Shown here: positions 5,794-14,522 of the stretch, piece after piece
How positions within the stretch are numbered: the stretch's first letter is position 1
How the letters are laid out: each line of letters opens with the position of its first letter
Origin: an uncultured Porphyromonadaceae bacterium
Lineage (GTDB): Bacteria > Bacteroidota > Bacteroidia > Bacteroidales > Muribaculaceae
DNA: 36,882 bases
NCBI GenBank assembly: GCA_947575235.1
Contig: CANPMT010000030.1
Coordinates: forward strand, 1 to 36,882
Direction of reading: 5' to 3'
Made by a program: the position numbers and the translations under genes
The notes under the pieces: model-generated
Database searches by the model: none
Told to the model about the DNA's origin: nothing
Seen by the model: only the letters and a program-made list of their open reading frames with translations

Positions 5794-7101
5794 TCATAAA
5801 TTTACCGCCACACCGAAATTAATATTGAAAATATTGAAGCGGAAATTAGCTCCCGATGTAAAACGACTGCCCATATCCTCGCCATCGACAGTCTGTTTGT
5901 CATTACGCAGACTCACACCAAATACACCGAAAGATACATTGAACGAAACGGGATCCATTATAAACACCGAAACACCGGGCGAGAAATTCAACGCCACCTG
6001 TGTGGTGTTGGTATGAGTGGTCTTGGCCACACCGTTGTAAGGACGTATGAAGTCAGAACGACCGGAAGAGAAAGCCAGTTCCACCTCATTGAATACACCG
6101 AATCTGCCACGACGGGTTATACCAAAATATTGATTGAAGGTAACAGCTGCGGTATACGACTCACTGTTATAAGCTATATCCTTCAGATTGAAATTCATAT
6201 CCTCGTCAATATCAACCTTGAAAGAATTGATATTAGCCTTCCCGGAGGTATAGCCTAATCTTAGACCCACCGACATATTGTTGCGTATGAAATATGAGAA
6301 ATAGGGTCTGATTGAAAATATGTGTCCACCTAAGTCTATATCTGAAAGAAGGTCGAGCACCTCAAGATCGGAGGTGGAGAATTCGCCATAAGATGCCGTC
6401 ACACCTATGCTCCATATACCCTTGGGAATATAGAGATAATTGAACAAGCCGCGATCATAGCGTCCGAAATTACGGGTGCGCAAAACCATTGGCACGGTAT
6501 CTCCACGGAAAGTGACTTTCTCATTCAGATCGACGAAACTGTCATCAGCCAATAACCTACCTTGATTCTCAAGAAGTTCATTGACATCATGCCTCATTGA
6601 ATCGGGCACCCATACGAATGAGCCACCCGGACGTGACACCGTATCGGCAACGTAAACCGTCTCCGCTAATTTCACCGTATCAACGGGGATGGCTGATTCC
6701 TCAGCCATAACTACATTTGGCAAAGGTGATTTATCCCCACCTGTCTTCATTCCTGGGCGTCTCGTCTTATGAACCGCAGTCACTTCAGGAACGCTGACCG
6801 GTTGCGCCACCTGAGCCTCTACCTCAACTATAGTTGGGCTTTTGGATACAGCCACGGGTAACTCGCCGAAGCTTTCTCCCGCTTTGACAGTATCCGCCAT
6901 CATAATCTCCTCGGTGAGCTGTACAATTTCAGTACGTTTCACAAGTTTACGTGTTATGATAGTATCCATCACAGCTACCGTATCAGTGCGTAGGAAAACC
7001 TTTGCGTTATTCGGAATCTGTGATGAAGTGGCTGGTCTGGCCATTATTGACATGGCCATAATCAGAAGTGCTGGTATTACAATTCGTTTCATAGCCATCA
7101 T
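5794..7101 (-). CDS. Outer-membrane beta-barrel protein with long N-terminal extension
   Basis: A 435-residue protein with a signal peptide (about MKRIVIPALLIMAMSIMA). A low-complexity region of about 40-200 repeats short DTV elements (RTDTVAVMDT, MADTVKAGE, IPVDTVKLAE, VADTV). The C-terminal half, from YIPKGIWSIGVTASYGEF, is built of alternating-hydrophobic strands typical of a small barrel and ends NFRFNIFNINFGVAVNL. That half is homologous to the whole mature part of the next upstream gene (IPKGQWITGVSVSYAMS, ending FRINLFSIQFGVAFYL). Its start overlaps the upstream stop as ATGA, and the downstream lipoprotein gene begins 4 bp after its stop, so the three are co-transcribed. Barrel function is unknown; the extension may span the periplasm or bind a partner. 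Confidence 0.75.
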   Translation of the reverse strand: MMAMKRIVIPALLIMAMSIMARPATSSQIPNNAKVFLRTDTVAVMDTIITRKLVKRTEIVQLTEEIMMADTVKAGESFGELPVAVSKSPTIVEVEAQVAQPVSVPEVTAVHKTRRPGMKTGGDKSPLPNVVMAEESAIPVDTVKLAETVYVADTVSRPGGSFVWVPDSMRHDVNELLENQGRLLADDSFVDLNEKVTFRGDTVPMVLRTRNFGRYDRGLFNYLYIPKGIWSIGVTASYGEFSTSDLEVLDLLSDIDLGGHIFSIRPYFSYFIRNNMSVGLRLGYTSGKANINSFKVDIDEDMNFNLKDIAYNSESYTAAVTFNQYFGITRRGRFGVFNEVELAFSSGRSDFIRPYNGVAKTTHTNTTQVALNFSPGVSVFIMDPVSFNVSFGVFGVSLRNDKQTVDGEDMGSRFTSGANFRFNIFNINFGVAVNL

Positions 7102-7859
7102 AGATAAAATGCAACTCCAAACTGAATGGAGAAAAGATTGATTCTAAAGTTAGCCGACTTGGAGTTGCGGTGCGACACATAAATCTGGTCCTTGATCGCC
7201 TTGGTTGTGGTGTAACTGAAACCTAAGACACCCACATTCACCTCCAATGCGGAATAATTGTTAAGGAACACGCATAGTCCGGGTGCCAGGCCGACATCCA
7301 GAGAGAAGTTCCTTTCATACGTACCTGTCAAATCCTTCCCTACCCCGGTGGTTATCTTGGACTGTCCTCCACCAAGCTGCAGCTGCAATTCATTGAAGAA
7401 ACCAAACCTTTTGGACTTGCCGATAGAGAAATAATTACGCATCATGACGGTGCCGTAATAATTATGCGAGAGGCGGTAAAGATGGTCAACCGAATAATCT
7501 GTCTCAGAGTCAAGAACGATATCGGCATTCGCCAATTTGGTTAGCGACCGGGCATAAGAGAATCGTCCACCGGCGGCCAAATCATCCTTAACGGCAAACA
7601 TGAGCATAGGCGACACCTTGAAACTGTAGGTATCACCAGAAATTCCCTCGAAAATAAGGAATTGATACTTACTTTGTGTCGACATCGCATAAGAGACCGA
7701 CACACCTGTAATCCATTGTCCTTTGGGTATGAACACCACCGATTCAATATCCCTTTTGAATTCCTGCACAACCTCCGGCACAGAGTCCGTCTGCTCCTGC
7801 GCTCTACCCTCAATCGGCAGTGCAAGAAGAGCTGTGAGCAATAGAAAAAATAGTTTCAT
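7098..7859 (-). CDS. Outer-membrane beta-barrel protein, compact paralogue
   Basis: About 253 residues, with a signal peptide (MKLFFLLLTALLALPIEGRA) and a barrel-like remainder of amphipathic strands (FIPKGQWITGVSVSYAM, FSVDVGL-like strands) ending FRINLFSIQFGVAFYL. It is paralogous to the C-terminal half of the next gene but lacks the long extension. An in-frame ATG at 7868 is possible, but the -7 box at 7873-7880 would put transcription start at or inside that codon, so 7859 is preferred. It heads the operon that ends with the PCMD lipoprotein. It could be a porin-like or assembly factor; I cannot assign a ligand. Confidence 0.75.
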   Translation of the reverse strand: MKLFFLLLTALLALPIEGRAQEQTDSVPEVVQEFKRDIESVVFIPKGQWITGVSVSYAMSTQSKYQFLIFEGISGDTYSFKVSPMLMFAVKDDLAAGGRFSYARSLTKLANADIVLDSETDYSVDHLYRLSHNYYGTVMMRNYFSIGKSKRFGFFNELQLQLGGGQSKITTGVGKDLTGTYERNFSLDVGLAPGLCVFLNNYSALEVNVGVLGFSYTTTKAIKDQIYVSHRNSKSANFRINLFSIQFGVAFYL

Positions 7860-7872
7860 GCGAATCATGATG

Positions 7873-7901
7873 CAAAGTTACTAAAAAAGAATGGCTTGCA
7901 A
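7873..7901 (-). promoter_or_regulatory. Promoter of the barrel-lipoprotein operon
   Basis: On the minus strand TAACTTTG (7873-7880) fits the -7 consensus, and TTG (7899-7901) is 18 bp upstream. The leader to the preferred start is only about 10 bases. Confidence 0.6.
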
Positions 7902-7947
7902 TTACTTTCGCAGTAATTATTTGGCAAAAACCACTTGTATGGTGATA

Positions 7948-7988
7948 TAAAAACGGCGTCAAAACATGGCTACACATTTTGACGCCGT
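7948..7988 (-). terminator. Intrinsic terminator of the DUF4493 lipoprotein operon
   Basis: ACGGCGTCAAAA (7953-7964) and its exact complement (7977-7988) form a perfect 12-bp stem with a 12-base loop. On the minus strand it is followed by TTTTTATAT. It lies 22 bp beyond the stop codon at 8010. Confidence 0.92.
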
Positions 7989-8009
7989 CCTCTTATCACG
8001 ACTTAGTTA

Positions 8010-10274
8010 TTATTCGTAAACCAATTCGAAGTCATCTACATACATTACCGATGTAGAGCTACCAGTGAAGTAGTCGCCATACTTCGATGCTGAACATACA
8101 ATCACCAGATGGGTTGGCTTGACAGTCTTTGCAGACTCTCTGTATTCAATAGGTATATTTACCTCTGCCAAACCTCCATCAGGACCAAAGGCAGCTGTCC
8201 AAGTCTGTTCTCCATATGCAATTACATAGTCTGCATCCTTGTTGAACAGGGTGCTCTCGCTTGCAGTCTTTACAGAAACAGCTTCTGTAGTCAATGCTAT
8301 GTAAATCTGCCCATGGTCTTCCCCATCTGCAAATCCTGCTGGAATTGGATCTGTAGTCTTCTTTGATTGATCAACCTTACCGGGACGGTAATTTGCCCAT
8401 ACACGCAATTTTGTAGGATGTGAACCATCATAAGGACGACCAAAAGTAAGCTCACCATTAGTGCCACTTGTCTTGTCATAGGTACCGACAAAAATATTAC
8501 CTGCCGCCAATTTACCTATACCGAACACCGAGGCGAATTTAGACTCAAGTTTAGCTGATTTTGCTCCGCTATGGAACATATCGGAAGAGCCAGTAGTCAA
8601 TACCGCACCTGCCATATTGGCTCCTTCATTACCGGTATCCCAGAAAGATTTCACGCTTCCGGGACCAGGGAATATGATATTCTTAGAACCGAAAGTTGAC
8701 CAATCCTCCATACTTGAATTGGGAATTGTAAACATTGTCTCAGTCTCAAAGTTCGATGGTTCTGACTCGAACTCATACTTTCCATCAACCAGTGCTCCGG
8801 CAACCACACGGTAGAGGTACTTGACACCTGCCCTGAGATTTCTGAGAGTAACGGTTGTTTTGATAGAGGTGGCTCTTGTAGGCATATGCTGAGGAGCTGT
8901 CAATGAGACTGTTGTCCACTCACTCTCATCCTCCGCACGATACTGGAGAGCGGGATTATCAACCTCTAAGTTTTTGAATTCAACAGGAATTGAAACCGAT
9001 GTTGCACCCACTGCCATCAGTCCTTCTTCAGATTCGCTGAAATCTGGAAGCTCTATCGGTGCGGGATTAGCAATTGCATCTTCTGTGTTGGCAATCTTTA
9101 CACTGTAAGAATTACTCTTGTTATTGCCATCTTTAACAGTCACATTCAATACCAACTCGGTTTCTGACGCAGGAAGGTTGTTAAACCAGTCTGCACCTAA
9201 GGTGATGTAGAAGCGGTGAAGATTAGGGTCGCTCGCACTTACATTCTGCATTGTAGTGATGCCTGAATTGGTCAAAGCCTCCTTTATGCTCTGACCTAAA
9301 TCAGCACTTGCAATGTTGATTGGTGATTGCGGAAGACCAACACCCTCCAATTCTATTGACTCAAAACCTTTAAATGCCGAGATACAGAGTGTATGGGCAG
9401 TGAAAGTGCCGGGAGTACCGATAATCTGTGCATCAAGATCCTCACCCTCAAGCCATGAGAACTGAGGTTTGCCGAAGATGACATACTCATCCTTATCGAT
9501 AATCTCATCCTCGATCACAATCTTGAAGAATGCACCCCCATCATCTATATCCTGATCACCAAACTTGAATTTGGCACGATACTCGTGAGCGCCCTCCACA
9601 TTCTCAACAATCTTTACAATCGGGGTAAACTCATTACCTTGAGAATCCTTACCGGTAACAGTAAAGGTAAGTGTGTTCTCACGCTGCATCTCACCATTAA
9701 CATTGATGAAAGGCATCATGAAATAGCCTTTATCCGCGAAGTTATCAGCGTTGAAATCAAGATTGCCACGGCTCATGCTGACATTGACGTTCACGTCAGA
9801 AATCTTATCCGATTCAATGGTAGCCTCATCAACAGAAGCCACAACATTTGCAATCTTGCAATTGATGGATACAGTTGTAACCTCCTGCTTCTGATTCACA
9901 TCGAAATCAGACACACCTTTGAAGAACTTCTTGTCGAAAGAGGCACTTGCCGAATCACCAGACCAAGCCTCTGCTTTATAAGAGCCATATCGCAGATACA
10001 CACCTTCAGCAGGTACCTGATCCATTCCTCTCCACTTGTAGAGCAGACCCTTATCATTTGAGATGCGAATCTGTACAGTATCCAGCAATGCCTGTGCATA
10101 CTCTCCCTCAATAGCTCTTGTAACAGTGCTATTGACAGAGACGTTCATCTTAACCAGCCCTTCGCCATCATTTGCACCGAAAGGATTCTCAGCCGTACAG
10201 GAGATCAGACCTCCCGCCATAGTCGCCACACAGGCGCCCAACAATATGAAATTTTTCATTGTCTTATTTGCCAT
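8010..10274 (-). CDS. DUF4493-PCMD surface lipoprotein
   Basis: A 754-residue lipoprotein with lipobox LISC (Cys26), or Cys21 if translation begins at the internal Met6. The order of parts is: DUF4493 domain about 33-240 (YLRYGSYKAEAWSGD is its typical core); an Ig-like segment about 285-395 containing LEGVGLPQSPINIA; a fibronectin-like segment about 420-510; and a PCMD domain about 517-754 (FWDTGNEGAN, GIGKLAAGNIFVGTYDKTSG, LTFGRPYDGSHPTKLRVWANY, SASKYGDYFTGSS). It is the last of three co-oriented lipoprotein genes, 5 bp after the previous one, and ends at a strong terminator. Such proteins are expected on the outer surface of Bacteroidales; ligand and role are unknown. Confidence 0.85.
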   Translation of the reverse strand: MANKTMKNFILLGACVATMAGGLISCTAENPFGANDGEGLVKMNVSVNSTVTRAIEGEYAQALLDTVQIRISNDKGLLYKWRGMDQVPAEGVYLRYGSYKAEAWSGDSASASFDKKFFKGVSDFDVNQKQEVTTVSINCKIANVVASVDEATIESDKISDVNVNVSMSRGNLDFNADNFADKGYFMMPFINVNGEMQRENTLTFTVTGKDSQGNEFTPIVKIVENVEGAHEYRAKFKFGDQDIDDGGAFFKIVIEDEIIDKDEYVIFGKPQFSWLEGEDLDAQIIGTPGTFTAHTLCISAFKGFESIELEGVGLPQSPINIASADLGQSIKEALTNSGITTMQNVSASDPNLHRFYITLGADWFNNLPASETELVLNVTVKDGNNKSNSYSVKIANTEDAIANPAPIELPDFSESEEGLMAVGATSVSIPVEFKNLEVDNPALQYRAEDESEWTTVSLTAPQHMPTRATSIKTTVTLRNLRAGVKYLYRVVAGALVDGKYEFESEPSNFETETMFTIPNSSMEDWSTFGSKNIIFPGPGSVKSFWDTGNEGANMAGAVLTTGSSDMFHSGAKSAKLESKFASVFGIGKLAAGNIFVGTYDKTSGTNGELTFGRPYDGSHPTKLRVWANYRPGKVDQSKKTTDPIPAGFADGEDHGQIYIALTTEAVSVKTASESTLFNKDADYVIAYGEQTWTAAFGPDGGLAEVNIPIEYRESAKTVKPTHLVIVCSASKYGDYFTGSSTSVMYVDDFELVYE

Positions 10275-10279
10275 AGTGG

Positions 10280-11641
10280 TTATTCGCCTCCTAACGTTTG
10301 TAATTGTAATACTATATTCGTGGTGCCATCAGCATCCGATACTGAAATATGGAACTTATGCTCACCAGCTCCAAGCATATTAAGCAATCCCAAGAATGGA
10401 GTGATGGTAAGGGTCTTTTCTGTCTTACCTTTCAATGACTTCTCATCTGTGGCTTTATCCAAGAAACCGAATTCTTGAAGGTTGCCCAAATAGGAAGAAT
10501 CTGGATTAACCAAATCCAATGTTTCAGGTAACCCTACTCCTTGCAATTCCTCGGGAGTCAATGTATTGGAATCAATTCTAACAGTAAAATCAGTTATACC
10601 TGTCTCACTTGTCACGTAGAGTTCGCATACAACACCGTCAGCTGCAATGTTCACCCCATCCAAATCGATACCTTCATTTGCAGTAATCTGGGGGCCTTTA
10701 GGCTCTACCGGATCTTTGGGGTCGTCAGGATTTACCGGGTCTTTGGGCTCATCCGGATCTTTAGGCTCGTCTCCCTGCTGGGGACGGTCGCTATCCTCGA
10801 GATATTCGTCACCCTCCTGGTCACCTTTGTCAGGATTGAAATTGCCGTCACCTGTGAGATCGTCCACAGTTACTGTGGCATCTACCTTCACTCCGTTATC
10901 ATCAGGATTAACGTCACCCGGGTCAGAAGCACCTGCATTGTGGAGGCGGAAAGTTATCTGATAGTGATAACCGGGCTGGATATCCTCACGGGTCTTGGTC
11001 TCATCAACCTCTTCACCCTCGACATTACCGATGAAATTGGCTGCCAAAGTATGGCTACCCTCGTCGTAACGGAAGTAACCTACACGCTCCTTGTTAGCGG
11101 CATTGTCAAATACCAACAGACCGCTCTCTCCAACTTTAACAGTCACTTTGGAGTCGTCACTCATTGCATTGGTAAGCGACTCATCAAAGATGATTGACAC
11201 CTTGATGTTAGAGAGTCGGCATACTACAGGTGAGATATCGTCGGTAAGTTCATTGAGTTTGATTGAGAACGCCTCCGACTCACCCTTGTAATAGGGAGCG
11301 TCGTAAGCAGCCTGGGCATTATCGCCATAGCTTACCTCAATCTTATAATCACCTACGGGGAGCATTACCACTTCGGGAAGTTCGCCATAGGTCATGGTGT
11401 ATTTACCATTTACCGACACGGGGGTTGTTCCATCTTTAAGGAACTGGACAGAGAAATCCTTTACATCAGGAGTCTCTACCGAGCGCACCACAGGTGCTTC
11501 GGTTTTGAGTTCCACGTTCAACGCGGAAGTCCTAAGCTGCCCTGTGCCCTCGTTCTCGGCAGAGAACGGTGCCTCGTTAGCACAGGAACCGAGCCCCAAT
11601 GCCACAGCTGCACAAAGCAATATATCTTTTATCTTTTTCAT
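10280..11641 (-). CDS. DUF4493-type lipoprotein without a PCMD domain
   Basis: A 453-residue lipoprotein (lipobox GLGSC, Cys20; mature start CANEAPFS) with a DUF4493-like domain about 25-245 (MLPVGDYKIEVSYGD). A linker at about 265-320 is rich in Asp, Pro, Glu and Lys, built from repeats such as DEPKDP and NPDDPKDP. The final segment about 325-453 carries ELQGVGLPETLDLVNPDSS, equivalent to the VGLP Ig-like segment of the 754-residue neighbour. It ends there, so relative to its neighbours it lacks the fibronectin-like and PCMD parts. It is the middle gene of the operon with gaps of only 5-6 bp. The acidic linker is probably an extended stalk. Confidence 0.8.
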   Translation of the reverse strand: MKKIKDILLCAAVALGLGSCANEAPFSAENEGTGQLRTSALNVELKTEAPVVRSVETPDVKDFSVQFLKDGTTPVSVNGKYTMTYGELPEVVMLPVGDYKIEVSYGDNAQAAYDAPYYKGESEAFSIKLNELTDDISPVVCRLSNIKVSIIFDESLTNAMSDDSKVTVKVGESGLLVFDNAANKERVGYFRYDEGSHTLAANFIGNVEGEEVDETKTREDIQPGYHYQITFRLHNAGASDPGDVNPDDNGVKVDATVTVDDLTGDGNFNPDKGDQEGDEYLEDSDRPQQGDEPKDPDEPKDPVNPDDPKDPVEPKGPQITANEGIDLDGVNIAADGVVCELYVTSETGITDFTVRIDSNTLTPEELQGVGLPETLDLVNPDSSYLGNLQEFGFLDKATDEKSLKGKTEKTLTITPFLGLLNMLGAGEHKFHISVSDADGTTNIVLQLQTLGGE

Positions 11642-11647
11642 CTATTC

Positions 11648-14260
11648 TTAGTAATTAAGCTTGACATTTTTAATTCTGAGTTCAGCACCAATAGCACAAG
11701 CCTTGGAACCATTTTCACCTGCTACATAGTTTTCCTTTTTACCCACTTTATAGCTCACACCGTCATTTAGAGCCGCTCCAGTAGGTATTACTACAGTAGG
11801 AGAAACTGCATCAGATGACTTGAATGACAGATATATTGAAGCGGCCTTCTTCCCGAACGCATAGTTAGCAATTGATAGCTCCTTAGTAGTAAAGTCAGAA
11901 GTAGCATCTAGTTTAAGAACAGTCTCATACAGAGCCTCGCCTGAATCAGCGATAAGACGTATTACAGCTTCACCTACCTCATTATTAACTGATTTATAAG
12001 AATAGTCAAATGAAATTGCTGCTGGTCTTGATGTAAATGCAATACCATTCTCTCTCTCCTCACTACCATTAAAAGAATAGGTACCCAAAAATAATTCTCC
12101 TGCAGTTTTGACTAAATCTCCATCTTTAGGAGTATTCGGACAATAGTAGTTATTAACCGAACTAACTCCTTTTGTCGGAGTGTCACCATTATGATTATAA
12201 CCGACAGTGCGAATAAGGACTGAATTATCATCGAGGTATGTAGATGGTACTACAAACCACGTATTTTTATTCTCGCTACCATTCCAAGCTGTCAAATCAT
12301 TCAAGTCAGCCCAATTAGCCGGAGACCACTTGTTTATTGTAGCGTAGTTTTTATACTCATACCATGAGCTTCCTGCTACATACCATATACCTCCTGCTTG
12401 CAAATCCTTGAAGTAAATATTTTTTCCAGTTTCCGAGAAATCACCATTCGGAATCTGGGTAGCTTCCTCTGTAGTGAAAGCAGTATCCATGCTCTTCAGT
12501 GAAGCATTAACACTTGACGATGTGGTAAGAGTATAATTCTGACCTGCCTGCAGACCGGTTACTGTCAAGATATTGGTTGCATTATCAAGAGTAGCGGTCT
12601 TTGTCTCACCATTGATAGATACGTTTCTTACAAGACGCTTAGCATAAAGCGCAGACTTGTTTGCATCCGTAGATTTCAGACGGAAACGCACACTTGTTGC
12701 AAGAGCATCGGTCTCTATCTCATAGTCGGGATACTCAAACTTCACCTTGGCTACGGTATAAACTGTAGACGCGCCACCGAAGTAGACATTCACATCAAAC
12801 TCATCCTTCTCAATCTCTGGGATACGGACGCGATATACATACTGTTTCGCTGCAAATACCTCGCTGCGGGTATCAGGAGCAAGCTTAACGCTTACAATCT
12901 CACACTGTTTGGAGATACCGGTGATATCAACTGTCTTGAACGAGAAGGGATTAGCACCCGGCATTGTGGGGTCATTTCCATTATAGTTCAAGGTAATATC
13001 GGCATAACCCTCACCAAACGGAGCGGTAGCTGTCATTACCTCTGTCTCAACAGGCTCAGACGCTATGGTTATCTCCATAGGCTCACTTACACGACCAAGA
13101 TTGTCAGTTACTGTCAGAGAAACAGTATGCACACCCTCAGGAAGATTTGCACAGAGTCCACTCAGATTCACATGCGCCATCTTGCCGTCAGCATCCTTGA
13201 AGCCAACTGCGTCGATACCGGCGGAAGCTACCTGCTGAAGTTTCTGTGCATCGGCACTGCAGAGGTCAATCTCCTTACCGAACATCGAGGTATAGTTGGA
13301 GGAAGTAACCTTGAGCTTACCCTCCTTGATGCCGCCACGGGCTACGACATTGAATTTGATGTCGCCGGGATAAGCCATCTGCATCTGCGAAGCTACAGTC
13401 CCGCCGTTCTCAACTAGATTGCCGAAGGCATCTGTAATATTGGTTGTAACCTCGGGAGCCGCTGAATTTGCAATGTCGTCAGCCGAAATTTCAATTATAA
13501 CATCCTCTTCTTCCACGCTGTCGTCGAAAGAGACTTCAAGCACAGCATTGCCGACCTCACCTTTATATACATCATACTTCACTTTGTAGAGATGCTTCGG
13601 CACTGCAGCAAATGAAGCCGGTTTCAGACGGGTTGTCTTACCATTCTGGAAAGTAGCTGATATAATAACATCAACCTCTCCAGGTGTGATGTAACCCATT
13701 GTCTCGCTCTGACCGAAATCAACCGCTGTATTCTCTGAGCTTGCAAAGGTGGTTGACCAGTTTGCAAAGTAGTTCTTGAATTCATCGGTATACTCCACCT
13801 GAATAGCGGAATTGCAAAGCTCTGCGCTCAGCTCGACTGTGCTTGTGGAACCCTCTACGACTGTCACCAACTGTGACTTGCCGTAGAAATAAGCATTGTC
13901 GTAACCGGATACTCCAGCAAGTCCCTGGTCGTCAGGACTTCCATAAAAAGCCTCCACATAGTAGCTGCCTACTTCAAACGATTTCTCATCAATGAAATCC
14001 TGAAGAGTCTCATAGGTCTTGGCCTGGGAACCGTCCGCCTTTGAAATACGAATGCTGAAAAGTTCAGATTTAGGCACAGCAACCTCCTCGGTCGTTGCCC
14101 TCGTAGAGCCCGCTCCCTTTGTGACAAACCCTGAGGTTGTCAGATTGAGCTTGATAGAGCCCTCGCCATTACCGGTGGCACCCCATGGCGCTTCCTGACT
14201 ACAGGAAGACACCCCTAAGGCAATTGCCCCGAAAACTAAGCATCTATGCAATAGTTTCAT
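11648..14260 (-). CDS. Large DUF4493 lipoprotein with a divergent PCMD-like C-terminus
   Basis: An 870-residue lipoprotein (lipobox GVSSC, Cys20; mature start CSQEAPWG). It has a DUF4493 domain about 30-250 (FEVGSYYVEAFYGSPD), an Ig-like segment about 280-400, two further beta-rich segments about 400-600 including a fibronectin-like part (LTVTGLQAGQNYTLTTSSS), and a C-terminal region about 605-870. The latter has AGELFLGTYSFNGSEE, IAFTSRPAAISFDYSYKS and GEAVIRLIADSGEALY, matching the PCMD pattern AG-x-(I/L)F-x-GTY...F-x-x-RP of the neighbours, though diverged. It is the first gene of the three-lipoprotein operon. All three mature N-termini share C-x-x-E-(A/N)-P-(F/W). Function is unknown; a surface or adhesion role is inference. 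Confidence 0.82.
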   Translation of the reverse strand: MKLLHRCLVFGAIALGVSSCSQEAPWGATGNGEGSIKLNLTTSGFVTKGAGSTRATTEEVAVPKSELFSIRISKADGSQAKTYETLQDFIDEKSFEVGSYYVEAFYGSPDDQGLAGVSGYDNAYFYGKSQLVTVVEGSTSTVELSAELCNSAIQVEYTDEFKNYFANWSTTFASSENTAVDFGQSETMGYITPGEVDVIISATFQNGKTTRLKPASFAAVPKHLYKVKYDVYKGEVGNAVLEVSFDDSVEEEDVIIEISADDIANSAAPEVTTNITDAFGNLVENGGTVASQMQMAYPGDIKFNVVARGGIKEGKLKVTSSNYTSMFGKEIDLCSADAQKLQQVASAGIDAVGFKDADGKMAHVNLSGLCANLPEGVHTVSLTVTDNLGRVSEPMEITIASEPVETEVMTATAPFGEGYADITLNYNGNDPTMPGANPFSFKTVDITGISKQCEIVSVKLAPDTRSEVFAAKQYVYRVRIPEIEKDEFDVNVYFGGASTVYTVAKVKFEYPDYEIETDALATSVRFRLKSTDANKSALYAKRLVRNVSINGETKTATLDNATNILTVTGLQAGQNYTLTTSSSVNASLKSMDTAFTTEEATQIPNGDFSETGKNIYFKDLQAGGIWYVAGSSWYEYKNYATINKWSPANWADLNDLTAWNGSENKNTWFVVPSTYLDDNSVLIRTVGYNHNGDTPTKGVSSVNNYYCPNTPKDGDLVKTAGELFLGTYSFNGSEERENGIAFTSRPAAISFDYSYKSVNNEVGEAVIRLIADSGEALYETVLKLDATSDFTTKELSIANYAFGKKAASIYLSFKSSDAVSPTVVIPTGAALNDGVSYKVGKKENYVAGENGSKACAIGAELRIKNVKLNY

Positions 14261-14365
14261 GTGTTATATAGTTTAGTGAATATTTTATCTATTCGGCTTC
14301 TCTTCTTGTGCTGAAAGCATACTGCAATCACAATACGCTCCATTTTAGCGACCAAAAATTTGAGG

Positions 14366-14373
14366 CAAAGTTA
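14366..14373 (-). promoter_or_regulatory. -7 box of the DUF4493 lipoprotein operon
   Basis: TAACTTTG on the minus strand fits TAnnTTTG and gives a leader of roughly 100 bases before the 870-residue lipoprotein gene. No convincing TTTG is seen at -33. Confidence 0.55.
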
Positions 14374-14445
14374 CAAAAAACCAATAAATATTAAAGTATA
14401 AAGTTTGATTTACCCAAAAATGAGTAATTTAGAACAATAATATCA

Positions 14446-14491
14446 CGCAAAAAGGGAGGGAATCTACCACGTTCTTGTGATTGATTCCCTC
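14446..14491 (-). terminator. Intrinsic terminator of the GH43 gene
   Basis: GAGGGAATC (14456-14464) pairs perfectly with GATTCCCTC (14483-14491). On the minus strand the stem is followed by CCTTTTTGCG, a T tract. It lies 31 bp beyond the stop codon at 14523. Confidence 0.85.
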
Positions 14492-14522
14492 ACTTAGCGT
14501 TATCTATTGAATTTCAATCTGA

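Noticed and set aside
10541..11197. 218-codon plus-strand frame over the 453-residue lipoprotein
   Set aside because: Antisense to a lipoprotein gene with lipobox, operon spacing and domain similarity to its neighbours.
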